Source of the DNA: Polytrichum commune
Taxonomy: Eukaryota > Streptophyta > Polytrichopsida > Polytrichales > Polytrichaceae
Assembly (NCBI GenBank): GCA_950295325.1
Contig: OX485805.1
Span: forward strand, 8,058,501-8,122,500
DNA: 64,000 bases
Reading direction: 5' to 3'
This document shows, one piece after another, positions 48,110 to 60,290 of this stretch. Position 1 is the first letter of the stretch. Every line of letters begins with the position of its first letter. Made by a program: the position numbers and the translations under genes. The notes under the pieces are model-generated. The model was given only the letters and a program-made list of their open reading frames with translations, was not told the origin of the DNA and searched no databases.

Positions 48110-49640
48110 ACCATGGCGATATAAGTTTAATAAATTTCTCTGATGGTTATTTTTTTGGGCTTCACGCTGGATTGATCAGCTTTGTGACCTATTCAATGAA
48201 GCTGGATCACTTAATAAATTTTAATGTGGTTTTTAAGCGTCTGATCCATTTGATGAGAATTATATTTGTACAGAGTCGGGGATATTGTGGATATAGAGTT
48301 TCTTGTGTCCGCAAAGTTCCATCCACCTGCTGCATTGATCAGCTTTGTGGCCATCCTTTGCAAATATTTGGGAATGGCCTTTTGTGCTAGAAAGCTTCTT
48401 GTAAGATTTTATCTTACAATACCGCTTTGAACTGCTACATGTGCGTGTTGCGTGGGCTCTTCACTATCAGGCCGAGATTCTTCAGCTAATATTTATTATT
48501 TCTCTCTCTTAGGTGAGTGTGAGCACGATTCCCTATGACGACAATACCATGCTAATCCTGATTTCATGATTACTACAAGATATCCGACTGAGGGAATCAC
48601 ACTGCAGAGCTGTAATACTGCATCATCAGCTTGGATATCATCCGCGTTTAAATTTACTCCTAGCTCTTATTCATTGCGGCTATGTATTGAGGAGTCAGGA
48701 CCTTGCTTGAGCAGTGGCGGCATTGAAAAGAGGGCGTAATTCACCTCGATAGTGTCGTAGCTATGCCATCTGATGATTTAATGGATAAAACGGCTGTGTA
48801 GGTTGCAGTCGGGTTGTCCTGAGCAATTGAGTACACAAGTCGTTCATAACCTTAAACGGCTCCCGCTACAGGGTCAGCGCCCATATACAGGTCGTCAACT
48901 GTTCAGGAGAGTTAAATGTGGACTAAAGAGTAATACTGGAATGATGTGGTATCCACTCACTTCAGCGCATCCGAAATCGCCATCCTCTTCATCTTGGTAT
49001 GAGGTGCCTGGCTTTCTGTCTAAAGCCTTCAAACGCTTGATGTGGTCGGGGCGATCCTTTTGGTTTATGATGTATGACTTAGGGAAGGGGGTATCGCAAA
49101 AATAATCGACTTGAAACCGCAGGATGTAAACCTATGTGAGTTCAACAGCTTACGTAACCACCACATTCCCATGATAAAATGTAATGCTGTTGGCCTTCAT
49201 GGTTTTCTGTGTTCCATCCATTTGATGAGAATCATATTTATCCTGAGGTGGAGACACCATGGAGGTAAAATGTTTAATGAACTTCTCTGATGGATATCTA
49301 CGTGCGAGGATGTCAACAGTAAATCTAGTGTTTCTTCTGTGTTGCATCTTTGCAAAGTTCCATCCACCTGTTGCTTTGATCAGCTTTGTGGCCATCCTTT
49401 GCAAAAATCTGGCGAGGGTCTTTTGTGCTAGAAAGCTTCTTGTGAGATCCATCTTATAATACCGCTTTGAACTGCTACATGTGCGTTTGCATGGGCTCTA
49501 CACTATCAGGCCGAAATTACTCACTTCATCCTTTGCGCTTCTTGTAAAATATCTCGAGCTCTGACTCCCTATGATGACAATACCATGCTAATCCTGATTT
49601 CATGATTACTACAAGATATCCGATTGAGGGAATCATAGTT
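48110..49640 (+). repeat. Direct segmental duplication, copies about 1.04 kb apart
   Basis: 48230-48600 and 49205-49632 align closely: TGATCAGCTTTGTGGCCATC, CTTTTGTGCTAGAAAGCTTC, ACCGCTTTGAACTGCTACAT, then CATGCTAATCCTGATTTCAT and ATTACTACAAGATATCCGA. The left copy has an extra inner duplication of GATCAGCTTTGTG near 48174. Open frames are not conserved between copies. Confidence 0.8.
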
Positions 49641-50920
49641 GACAAATGCAATTTTGCAACAATGTTGGGATATCATCATCAACTTCATATTTTCAACTGC
49701 GTACTATCTCAAAATCTGTCGGGGATCTAATTATTTGAGCAGTAGTGTCCTTTATCTCTGTGCAGCGGAGACATGGATGGTATTCTTAAAAAGTGCACCA
49801 AAAACAACATGTAGCCCAAAAATATGATGTGGCTACATTACCTGAACCTCATTAGAAATGAATAATATTCCTCTTACTCTTTTGTCAACTGTGACTGCAC
49901 CTCGTCGTGGAAACTAGCTGGTGGGCGCCTATCCCAATTGAACAGAGTATAAGTTATGTATTTGAACTTCCAATTTCACGATCACAAATGATTGTCCATG
50001 ATTCATGGCGCAAAAATATTGATAAGAGAAGCGAATATTGATATGGTGACCTCCACTTCATTGGTCGCTGAAGCGTTGTGAATGGGCCTTCTGAGGTCGC
50101 GAGCATGGTGCATTCAGGCCGTCGATCCACCAAGGTCCATCCATGAACCTCAGCGATCATTGTTGGCATTGGGGCCAGGCACTTATCTGCCATTGTGGAC
50201 GGGTGGAACACACATTGACATGTGACATAATTGTCAAGGCTGGCACCGTGCAATTTTTTACAGTTGGGTTTTTCTTAGTTTAAAAAAAATAAAATCCTAA
50301 GCATATGAGGTCCAACAAAATCCAGTTCTATTTGGTTTTATTGTAAATAAGTTGAGATTATAGGGTAGAGGGCCCAATGTCTGCCAATGGCAATGCCGAG
50401 TGCCATGTGCTAGAATAAAACATGGTTTTAATTGCAGAAATCGGGTTTTTTGCATTACAACCAATAACCTAATGCATCAAATGGGAAAAGTTGGGTTTTT
50501 CCCACCCTTGATAATTGTGAGTCCTCTAAAGTCGTGAAGTTCCACACTTGTAGCTGTCATTTTCTAATGTGATGGGAAGAACTATGAAGTTTCACACATG
50601 TTGCTGTCACATTCGGTGATGGAAAAAGCAAGTTCAAAGGGCATGGATTTAGATTTCTTGAAAAGGGCACTGATTGTACTCGAGTTTTCATCTCATCTTA
50701 TTGCATGTAAGTCGACCTATGATGTGAGTATGAGTTGGGAGAGAATCTTGCCTTTGAAAATTTACGATAATTTCAAAACTTGGAAATAAATTATGATTTT
50801 TACGTTAAACGTTGTGATATCAATTTCCACACTTGTGAAAAACTCTCCAATATCATACTTGTACTACACTTATGTGAAATTGGTTATGGGTAACGAAAAT
50901 GGGTATGTATACCTCAATAC
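49641..50920. other. Intergenic, no gene seen
   Basis: No recognisable exon. AGTTGGGTTTTTC occurs twice (near 50263 and 50489). A 99-codon minus-strand frame at 49954-50253 shows no known family features. Confidence 0.4.
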
Positions 50921-50924
50921 AAGT

Positions 50925-51060
50925 TGACTTGAACCTAGAATGGTTATCATATTTCAAGCACGCAATATAAATGTCTTTTGAACACATGTATTTTTGGTGT
51001 TTGTTATAGGAGCCGCACCAAGCCACCCACTGCTCAAATTAAAATAAGTAACCAAATTAG
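50925..51060 (-). repeat. Dispersed repeat R1, inverted copy
   Basis: Shares TGAACCTAGAATGGTTATCA with the inverted copy at 26955 (there GAGCCTAGAATGGTTATCAT) and the following TTGAACACATG block. Confidence 0.6.
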
Positions 51061-51184
51061 CAATGTCTACCTTGGGCGACAATGGACATTGGGGATGTAA
51101 GTTAATTATTAAGGCACTATCATGAGCATTCACACTCTTATTACTAAGGTATACATGTTTTTTTCAATTACTTTTGTTAATTAG

Positions 51185-51390
51185 ATCCCTATATTTGAAC
51201 GGTGTCACATAGCTCGGTATAGATCAAAAGACAAACACTACAAAGACACATGTGTAAAGGAGATTGGACTACATCTTCAAATTTTATTAAATACTACACA
51301 CTCACTAGTGAATACAATTAGGAGGACCTATGTATTCTTTTAGGAATCAACAAACACGTATTGTTGATAAATACAACTAAATCATGTATG
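51185..51390 (+). repeat. Dispersed repeat R1, direct copy
   Basis: Contains CCTATATTTGAACGGTGTC, GAGATTGGACTACATCTTC and ACAATTAGGAGGACCTATGT. It lies about 130 bases from an inverted R1 copy. Confidence 0.65.
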
Positions 51391-51716
51391 TACTTCCAAT
51401 AGGATTTCCTAATCATCTCACATTAATTGTGTGTTTCTTATTGTACGGGAAATGGGTGCAGATGTGGAACCCTAAATGTGTCCGTGTAAGGCTATTTACA
51501 TTAACTTTGCAGTTTCCAAATTTCAGCTTTCTTGTAAGCTTACGTTACTTAATAGCCATGCCCACTCGATCTGAAGACACAACTTTGTTGCAACTTATGA
51601 GCCTACTCTTACTCAGCCTTAGCCTAGCTCATGTGTTAATTAACCAAAGTAGTTGCCTAGACTAGCTGGCCTAATTACTTGAACAAGGATATCTAGATAT
51701 CTTCTTCTTCTTAGGA

Positions 51717-52075
51717 TAACATTACCCAACCCAATACTCTTAACTCCGGCGCGGAGTTCGATGCGGCTCCGATGCGGCTCCGGGGAGGTTCGGATGCCAG
51801 CTCCGGTGGGTTCGGGTGGGTTGGGGCAAAAATTGCCCCCTATTTTTTTGATTGGGTGGGGTCTTACTTGATCTCATAAGGGGCCTCCTAGAGTAATTTG
51901 GGGCCGTAGAACCCAAATTTAGCAAAAAAAAACCAAAAAAAGTCATAAAGGGGCCAAAACGGGGAGGGCCAGAAAAATGGACCCACCGGAGCTGGCATCC
52001 GAACCTCCCCGGAGCCGCATCGGAGCCGCATCGAACTCCGCGCCGGAGTTAAGAGTATTGGGTTGGGTAATGTTA
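51717..52075. mobile_element. Foldback element with perfect 94-bp inverted repeats
   Basis: 51717-51810 and 51982-52075 are exact inverse complements over 94 bases. The arms begin TAACATTACCCAACCC and continue through CTCCGGCGCGGAG and GATGCGGCTCC (twice). The 171-base centre is non-coding. Taking the outer TA on each side as target site gives termini ACATTACCC, compatible with a Tc1/mariner-like (Stowaway-type) insertion, but a bare TA is weak evidence. The absence of any mismatch implies very recent activity or arm conversion. Confidence 0.8.
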
Positions 52076-52167
52076 GGGTTCTTCTTATGCCACTTGTTGA
52101 ATGTTGGTGCATGCATATGGCTCATTGCCCGGGAAGGCCAAGTGGAGTGGACCACACCGCACCATTA

Positions 52168-52285
52168 AAATTTTGCACTTTGTGTTATTCCATCGTGTTA
52201 CATGCTACATTGATTCTATAGTATCACACATCCATGTTAACACTACAAAACTCCGTAATATCACGTGTACTTTGGTTGCCACAGG
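52168..52285 (+). repeat. Dispersed repeat R2, fullest copy
   Basis: Reads TTTGCACTTTGTGTTATTCC, TTACATGCTACATTGATTC, CACATCCATGTTAACACTAC and CACGTGTACTTTGGTTGCC. It starts about 90 bases after the foldback element. Confidence 0.65.
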
Positions 52286-52299
52286 TGTGATACTATAGA

Positions 52300-54735
52300 G
52301 TTTAGAGTGTACCTACGATGACTGCCAAGCCATGCTACCCGGTTTAGCCTCACAATCATGCTACCCCCAATCAATGTGTGTCCCACTTGCCCACTTGGTA
52401 GCTAAGTGCCTAGCCCCAATGCCAAATGAGGATCATTAAGGCCTTTGAATGAGTGTTAGTAAGGATATGACAAAAAATTAACAATGATAAAAGGAGAAGG
52501 GGGGGTGGTGGTGGTAGGGAAGGTGGTGGCGCATTTACGTTTAACATTAATTATCAAAGAATTGAAAATTAGTGTTGAGCATGATAGGGTGGTAACAACA
52601 CTAGATATAATCAAACATTAAATACCATATTTAGTGTAGTGACACTACAACACTACAACATAATTTTGTGAACATGCTACACTCAACTTTAGTTAACTAG
52701 ACATAACTATAATTAACTACATTTTTTGATAAGTTGAATCACAAACAACTATACTTACGAAAGACAACTTGTTAACTAATAGTTGAATTAGTTGGTTAGT
52801 TGTCCAAGGTATGAAAAACTTGTAAGTCCGAGATGGCACTGCCAGGTGTCCTTCGGTTATTGGCCCACTTGGGCCCACAGTCTCTTTGTTGCCCCATTCA
52901 CTCATGCCTTGATCTCTGCATTCTAGAGCTTTGCATTAGGGTTCTATCCGGGGATCCATCGTATGAATGCAGGCTTTCCATTGCAGATCTCACTTGTAAG
53001 AGTCCAGAACCTGTACTTAACTCACTTGTATATGATCAGGTTGTAAAGAGTCCAGTACACTAAATATGATATTTAGTATCATATTGTCTTTTATGTCACT
53101 ATGGTAACTTTTTGGATGACACTTCTTATGAATAAATGAACAAATATTGTCATGCATGATGGATGAGACATCCAGTGGTCAACACCCTATGTTCTCTTGT
53201 CAGCAACTTGTGGTGAAATATTGTCATGGATGATTGAAATGTGGATGAAAAATCACTTGGTAAGTGACAGCAATTGCAACACTGCAAATTTATAATCCCC
53301 CCCACAATAACAAGGAATGACATTTAGGGTTGGTAGCACTGCACGATGGTTCACAATAAGTACTGAGCAAGACAATTAGAATCGGTGACACTAAATATCA
53401 AATTTGGTGTAGGTTTATGTTTTTGTTCAGTTGATGCAATGGAGTAAAAGTTTTGACGAGAGTGATATTTCTTCTTTTTGTTGCGGATTGTTGATTTTTC
53501 ACTAGATTTTTCTGGTTCCCTGTTGGAGTAGAAGGATTGGATGTTTTTGAACCAAAAATTTCTCTACATTCTAGAGATTGGCAATTAAGAATCTCAGTTC
53601 CCGGTCAATGGAGTCATTGCAGGTAGAGGTCAAGTGTCAAAATCCGAAATTGGGTTCACAGGTTTCTGTCTAAGGTCGTGATTGGAGAGTGTGATTGCCT
53701 CTTTATTTTGTTTGTTTTGTTTTAAAGTTTTGGATTTGTTCTCCTGAGTTGAAATGAGATGATTTTAGATGTGTGCTTTGTGCATGGACTGAACTGTTGA
53801 GTTTCGATTACATTCTTCTAGTTCTGTCCGCTGTTGGTAAAGTAGGAATTTGGATGGTCTTGAATTATGATATGAAATGAAATTGATTTTAAAGTCTGGG
53901 AAGCCGAAGAGGCTAGGGATTGCAGGTACAACAGGATGGTTTTAAATCAGCTAATTGTCTAGAGTGGCAGACTGCAGTAACCTCAGTGAAATAGAGGCTA
54001 ATGTCAACTTGGTGGTCTAATTGAAAGAAAGACTTAACTACGTGATAGAATTCTGCATCACTATTCTTCAAATAGTGATGGAATCTTATCTCTAATGGGG
54101 TGATCGTCGAATTGGCACGGTGTGATCGTCAGCTTCGGTTAGGCTGTGAGTACTCTTGTGGAGAGCCCAATTCTTGAGTATGAGAATCAGTAGAAGTATC
54201 GAACATTTCTCATTTAAGATTGTGATATTATTCCCTCTATGGGGTTCTTTTGTGCTGAAGTGAGATCTCTTTAAGTTCTAGCTGTTGTGCGTATCCTGAT
54301 TGTGGAACGGATGAATTTATCTTTCCAATTGGACAGTGTGAATCGTCGATTTCATGTAGGCAGTGAGGGTCGAGTGATGAGTCTTATGCAGAGGTTGACT
54401 CTGGAATAAGAGAATTGCACTTTCAGGAATTGAACGGTGCCTCATTGCCGCTAAATTGAGAAGTTATACTTCCTATTCTCGCATTTTGATGAAATCAGAT
54501 GACGTGTCCGTTTGTTTTGTGCTCTCTGCATTAGCTGACAGTGGAGAATAATGTATGAAGGTTTTCGATTTGGATGCTGGGGTTTGTCTTATTCGTGTAT
54601 ACAATTACGATCAAGCGATGAATATTGATTGTGGACTAGGTCTGATTGGTTTCAGGATCAGACACTGTGGTTGGATAGCGGTGTGAGAGCAGCGGCAGTG
54701 CGGGAGTGAAGTAGGAGGGGGTGCAAAGCTTGATC
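52300..54735. other. Intergenic and presumed upstream region of the extensin-like gene
   Basis: No recognised coding exon. A short G-rich stretch (GGTGGTGGT) lies near 52500. 53.5-54.7 kb is T-rich with scattered donor/acceptor-like words and may be a leader or intron. Confidence 0.4.
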
Positions 54736-54738
54736 AAA

Positions 54739-55508
54739 ATGAGGGGAAGCGATGTGTGTGTGTTGTTGTTGGTATGCATGCTTGTGTACCTGCCGGCGCT
54801 CTCACACCAGCGGAGCTTGATGAGGTCTGAAGATGAAAGCAAAGCTGGAGGAGTCGATGATGGCGGCTGTAAGAGCCGGGGATGTACCGGTGCACAGGGC
54901 TGGGTGCCAGAGCGTCGCAGATTGAGTTCTACCCCGAGGGCTTGACCTCATCGTCTCGAGTTTCGGACGGGGAGGATCCTGGAGAGGAACCTCCATCTGA
55001 GCAAGATGAATCTCCGCCCCCTCCATCGCCATCTCCACCACCATCTTTACCTCCCCGTCCATCGCTACCTCCTCCATCTCCGTCTCCATCTCCATCTCCT
55101 CCACCAACTTCACACCCAGCCCCTCCATCGCCTCCTCCTCCACCTCCTCCACCTCCTCCCCCATCACCCTCACCACCATCTCCATCTCCACCACCGCCAC
55201 CTCCCTCACCTCCTCCTCCCACTCCACCTCTTGCAACGTTAAGTGATAGAAAGGTGTCTGATAGCTCAATTTTGGTACCTCCATTTAATGAGCACATTCA
55301 ACATGTACTCGACAACTGTAGGCGAACACGTTTCCAAAATCCGCATCACAGTTTTGTGCCCTTGGATTTGAAGGTATCTCCCTGCAGTCTGAAATGCAGT
55401 TGTTTTCTATGCATGCAAGCTTTGTTCATACCTAAATCCGCCTTTGCAGCTTCTGTGCCTGGGGGTTTGAAGGGATTTCCTGCATTCCGAATGTCAGCCA
55501 GCTGTTGA
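54739..55508 (+). CDS. Proline-rich (extensin-like) protein with frame-split signal peptide
   Basis: ATG at 54739 opens MRGSDVCVLLLVCMLVYLP ending ALSHQ, a clear secretion signal, but this frame stops at 54945. A second frame, open after a stop at 54870 to 55508, carries an acidic stretch and then about 80 residues of SPPPP/SPSP/PPPS repeats typical of extensin-like cell-wall proteins, followed by FNEHIQHVLDNCRRTRF and a Cys-rich end. A splice from the donor at 54869 (CT|GTAAGAG) to the AG at 54896-54897 would join the frames in phase, but the intron would be only 29 bases, too short for plants. So either one base is missing or extra, a larger intron is hidden, or this is a pseudogene. A possible donor AAG|GTATCT at 55375 suggests more exons. 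The C-terminal part is unrecognised. Confidence 0.4.
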
Positions 55509-55509
55509 T

Positions 55510-56140
55510 ATGATGAGAATGCATGCATTGTTCCTTGTTGTAGTGTACGTGAATTTGGTGCTCGCGGGGGTGCAAAGAGTGTGACGAGGAGAACGTTCTA
55601 GTGGAATTCTGTACATGGGCATTCCTAAAATTCATGTGGGTGCCTTTTGGCAGATCTTCGAGTTGATATTGAACTCGTTGGTGCTGGTGAGCGGAGAAGA
55701 AAGCCCTCCTGTACCCATTGGAAAAAATGGGGAGTCAGTAGATTTCGTAACCTGGGCGTAGTCTAAACCATTACCATCTATCCGTTTTCCGAAGTTAGTT
55801 TTACTTTTCAACATTTTATTGCACGCTAAATAGATTTGCATTAAGAGACGAATGCCTTCAAGATGCCATTATAAATGCATATGGATCATATTTTGCTGCT
55901 CCTTGCTCATTGAAAGGTCAAGGTCGGAGCGTCCCCAACCAGGCTGGGTACCTGGTGGGTGAATGGTTCTCCAAGACTTCGGAACCGGTAACGTCAAGTC
56001 GGTGAGTCCACCATGCTCCGGCAACGTTAAAGTGAGCTCCGGGTGGGCATTCAATAGTGCGATTATTGGCAAATCTATCTTGGGTGGCAAGCTCCCTACG
56101 GCATCGCCATCAACATGAATTGCTTTCTTTGAACATTCTA
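55510..56140. other. Intergenic, no certain exon
   Basis: An open stretch near 55605-55760 (reading IFELILNSLVLVSGEESPP) follows TTTTGGCAG and could be a last exon of the extensin-like gene; I cannot confirm it. The left end of the third Harbinger unit should lie here or just before, but no terminal repeat was found. Confidence 0.35.
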
Positions 56141-56144
56141 TGGC

Positions 56145-57217
56145 ATGTCAGGTAAGGTAGAGGATGGTGTCACAACGGGTGAGAGGACCAAGAAGGGCAT
56201 GACCTTTTGTCCGGAGGAGGAGAAGCAATGTTGTAGAAGTTTCATGCACATCTCCAGAGACTCGAGAAGAGGGATAGGGCAAAAGAACGCCGCATTTTGG
56301 AGTAGTGTTGCGTTGCACTATGATCGCCACAAGCTAGAGGGAGGAGTAGATCGTCCAGCCAAGTCATTGGAAACAAAGTGGTGTGACATAAAGGCTATAG
56401 TAGCGAAGTTCACCAGTTGCCACTACACAATCAAAGATCTTGATGAGAGTGGAAAAATGGAGGATAACATTGCATGTGATCCTCGTTTTGCAGCAATATT
56501 TATGGCCAAGCGAAAGGCGGGAGGGTACGATATCCCTGCTCCAAATGTTTTGCCAGTGGATCGACGGGATACTGTCATTTTGAATGGTGCAGCTCTTCCA
56601 TATGATTCCACACTTGTAGCAAAGCAAGCTCTTGGTGCTAAGTCCTCCAAGGCAAAGCATCTCAACATGAAGGTCAAGGAACAAGCATTATGGGCCAATG
56701 CAAAAACGACCATTGGGTTTGCAACTGCAACTATGAAGAAAGCAAAGCAAATCACACAACAAAATGCATTAAGCCTTTTACTCTAGAAAACAAGTCTATT
56801 ACCTCTGAAATAGCCAGACAATGGGTTCTCCTTCGAAGAACTGAAGACTTGGCAAAGCTCCGGGATGAAGTTGCAAGCGATGCTATTGTTGCCCTCGCCG
56901 CCTCCACAACCCCTATTCCTCCAAGGTCCGGCGTCACCAAGTCCCTCACCGAACTTCCTCCTTCATGCGTACCGCCACTTGCACTTGCACATGCACCAGC
57001 AGAACAAGTGGAAAAGTTAGGGTTTGTTGACCTTAACGTAGAGGCCTCAATTGATGAAGATGACGATTGCGTTGAATTTGATGCCGAGAGTGCACCCAAA
57101 GTTGAAGACCAAGGGGGCGAAGCCATTTCCTACAAAACGATGACGCCAAGCCCTGGTAGCCTCCTGTTGCAGACTCCTGTGGCAAACAACCTTAATCTGG
57201 GTAGAAACATTTGGTGA
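56145..57217 (+). pseudogene. Third Harbinger ORF1: Myb/trihelix-like protein, frameshifted
   Basis: Frame 1 (56145-56786) reads FCPEEEKQCCRSFMHISRD, GIGQKNAAFWSSVALHYD and KSLETKWCDIKAIVAKF, the same Trp-helix pattern as the ORF1 at 18002 (KSLETKW against RSLETKW). After a frameshift near 56760-56785 the second frame continues FTLENKSITSEIARQWVLL, a basic helix and an acidic tail to 57217. Upstream ATGs and the adjacent basic segment support the start near 56145. It faces the transposase relic at 59460-61260, so the two probably belong to one element. One indel separates it from an open gene of about 350 codons. Confidence 0.7.
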
Positions 57218-57219
57218 CA

Positions 57220-59455
57220 TGAAGATGATCTTGTCACATTTGGTAAAGATTTCTCCCAACCAGCTTCGGATCATGATGATGAAAACTATGGCGTCAGTGA
57301 CAAATATTTGACTTTATTTCATATTAATCCTCCCCCTCCCCAACGTCGCCGGATTTCTATAGATTCACACGAAATGCATGCTTCTCATGTAATGTTTTGG
57401 AATTAAAGTATTAGGGAAGAATTTGCAAATAGGCATTCATACTCTCAACAATCCATGCACTTGGACCAAGTGTCTCAACCTCTGGACATCTCCTCTCCTT
57501 ACCAATCAAGCATGCATCACTTTAATTGGTTGTCAAGTGCTAGGGTGTAGATAATAGATCCATGGTTTTTCACAATTTGAATCCGAATGCTAATCTTGAT
57601 GAATCTAGAATCATCCCCATACCTGAGCTAGGACATCCCTCATCAGTTTAAGTTATTAAACCTATGTTTTATTATAAGATGCCGCGCACCTCTCCATGAA
57701 GAGTGCCCGAAACACCATGGGTACAAGGGAGACCCCGGAGTGAAACCTGGAACTTGTGGCACCATTGGTGAGAGGGCCCAAGTATTCCGAGTGTGAGTGA
57801 GGGCCCCGGGCATTGGGAACGCCTCTCACCCATGAATATTAGGAATCACAAGGATAAGGCCATAAGTGTGACCGACCGAACCCACCTGAGGCTGAAAGGC
57901 ATAGCCTTTACGAGTGTTGGCCCAATGTGGGGGGCATAGTTGCCAAGTATGCTTCGAGTTGTTGTAATATTGCTTCCACAACGCAATGATCAACTAAAGA
58001 TTGGATGGAAGTCCACATCTAACCATTGGCTATCTATTAAGGGGAAAGTCCCGAATGCATGTGTAGGAGGGTTGATCACCCACCTACGAGCTTGAAGGTC
58101 CAAGGTATTGGGAGTTAATCATTCGCATGGGTGGAATGCAAAGGGTTAGCGCTCGTGACACTTGCTAGAATTGAGAAATGATCAAGATACTTAAGGGGAG
58201 CTAGCAAGGGTCGCAACATAAGCCTTGCATTAATGATATTTGTTAATAAGGATGTACAATATGAAGTTCACAACATACATTGGCTAGACTTCATCAAATA
58301 TCCCAAGGGTTTAGTCATAACGGATTTTAGCTTCTTATATGTACTATGGTTGTGATACAAATGTTGCAACTTACTTTTCAATAAAGGCCCACATTTCATG
58401 CTGCTAGCACATACTTGATATGCCAGTGTGATTTTTTTTATTTTTTTTATTTTTTTGCTTGCTCATTGGAACCTGCTATTATATGGAGAAAGTAGTTGCT
58501 ATGGCGCATAGTGAAGAAGCGATTCATACATGGTCCTAGGATGCTACAGTTGGACATGGAGAGCAACAACTTTGTCTTTTGGTGCGGATGGATTCCGTGC
58601 ACCTTGTATTCAATAACTGTTTGACAAAATGTTTTGCAACCACTTCATCTGGATTGCAAAAGTTGAATAAGTTATTCATTTTCGCATTTTGTTGACTCTC
58701 TTCTCATGGGGTCGCGTTTGTATTGGATTTTACAACTGCTAGGAGGCTCATGTCTGTAGCTTAGAGGTCACTGATGCGGACAAGTAGAGGGGAGAAACAG
58801 AGGGGAGGCAAAATGTGCCTCATGAATGATTTGCACAGTATTTACAATATGGTTTGTCATTTCATTTGTGCAATTCAATACACATTATGCAATTTGTTTG
58901 GTGTTAAAATATTGGATTGAATTGGTCATTTTAAATGTCTTGTGTTCTTATCATGTGGATATGAAATTGAATATTGAATTCGGTCATCACCCTCAAGCAC
59001 TTCAATCCCAACTCTAAGCAATAGGGTTAGCAAATATTTAACATAGAACTCCAACCTTGGTTCACATGGTTACAACCCTAAACCAGGTAGTTTGGTGTCT
59101 GCAGTCTACTGTCACTTCCTTGTTGTCTATGGTTTGATGTGTGCATCTGGCATCTACTAACAACCGTTTGCCTTGTACAGATGCAAGTGGTCTGCATCAA
59201 CCCCTTTTGAAGTTGTCTAAATCATACATAATTAGATTCACCCCTGGTTCACATTCATATTGTGATTGTACAACCCTCGTTGAATTTCGGACTCTTCATC
59301 CACACTCTAATTCTACACTCCAATTGCACACTCTGATTCTACAATTTAGATTCAAAATACATGCAAGACTTGCAAGCCAATTACAGAAGCTCACATAATT
59401 ATTGCTAATTTATGGAAATTAAAAATAATAGGTGGTTGGGGATTTTTTTAAGAAA
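57220..59455. other. Non-coding interior of the third Harbinger unit
   Basis: No coding homology. 57690-58200 is unusually G-rich for this window (GAGACCCCGGAGTG, GAGGGCCCCGGGCATTGGG) without an open frame. The rest is AT-rich with a T-rich tract near 58430-58455. Confidence 0.4.
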
Positions 59456-60290
59456 TCTATTGGTAATGAGAACCTTTTTCATTCCACAAATGTTGCACCA
59501 AGTCATCGCGCACAGAGTAATAAGTTTTTGAATCCTACAGGTTGGATGTGCCAACTTGTAGGTGGTGAAAAGTGAAGCCCTCCTCAATCTCGTTTAGGAG
59601 GAACTTGGAACATGAAGGACAAGAAGATCTTCATCAACCTCATCCTCAATGATCATATTTATGCATAATGATACAGGTGCACATGACATCGGCCATATTG
59701 GAGGTGCTCCACAATCTACAAGGATGTGCAATCATGGTCCATTTGGATTGCAATACACCAATTTGAAAACACCTTTCCACATCTTTTGCGCAAATTCTTG
59801 AATAGCAGAGAAGTTGCTTTCTTTTTTGTCTTTTGAATCTTGAAGAATTTGCACGAAACAAGTCTATTTTAGATAAATTCCGTCAGCAAACAAATAATAT
59901 TTATCATACCAATTTTTGTTAACTTAAAAACCCACTCCATTCGCATGACCAATAAGTAGATTCCACACTAGAGGGCTCCTATCAAGAATGTTTAGATCGT
60001 TGTCCCTCCTTGGAATGCCAAAGAATGCATGTGAAATCCACAACCTATAATCACAATCCCCTTATCTTGGTTCATAATCATTTGTTACAATGTCCTCATG
60101 AGTGGGTTGGCGCAAGTATTCATGTTCAAAACACCAACGAACCCCCCTACACCAATGCAACATGAATTCTCAAGCAGTGCTAGGTGCCATCCTACAATAT
60201 TCTTCTTGCGCCTTTGCAAGTGTACCAAGCGAGAGCATGCTCATGGCAACCGTTGTTTTTTTGCAAAGAAGACAAACCAATAACACATAA

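Noticed and set aside
54802-55297. Long Glu/Met-rich and Gly-rich minus-strand frames
   Set aside because: Inverse reading of the proline-codon repeats of the extensin-like frame.
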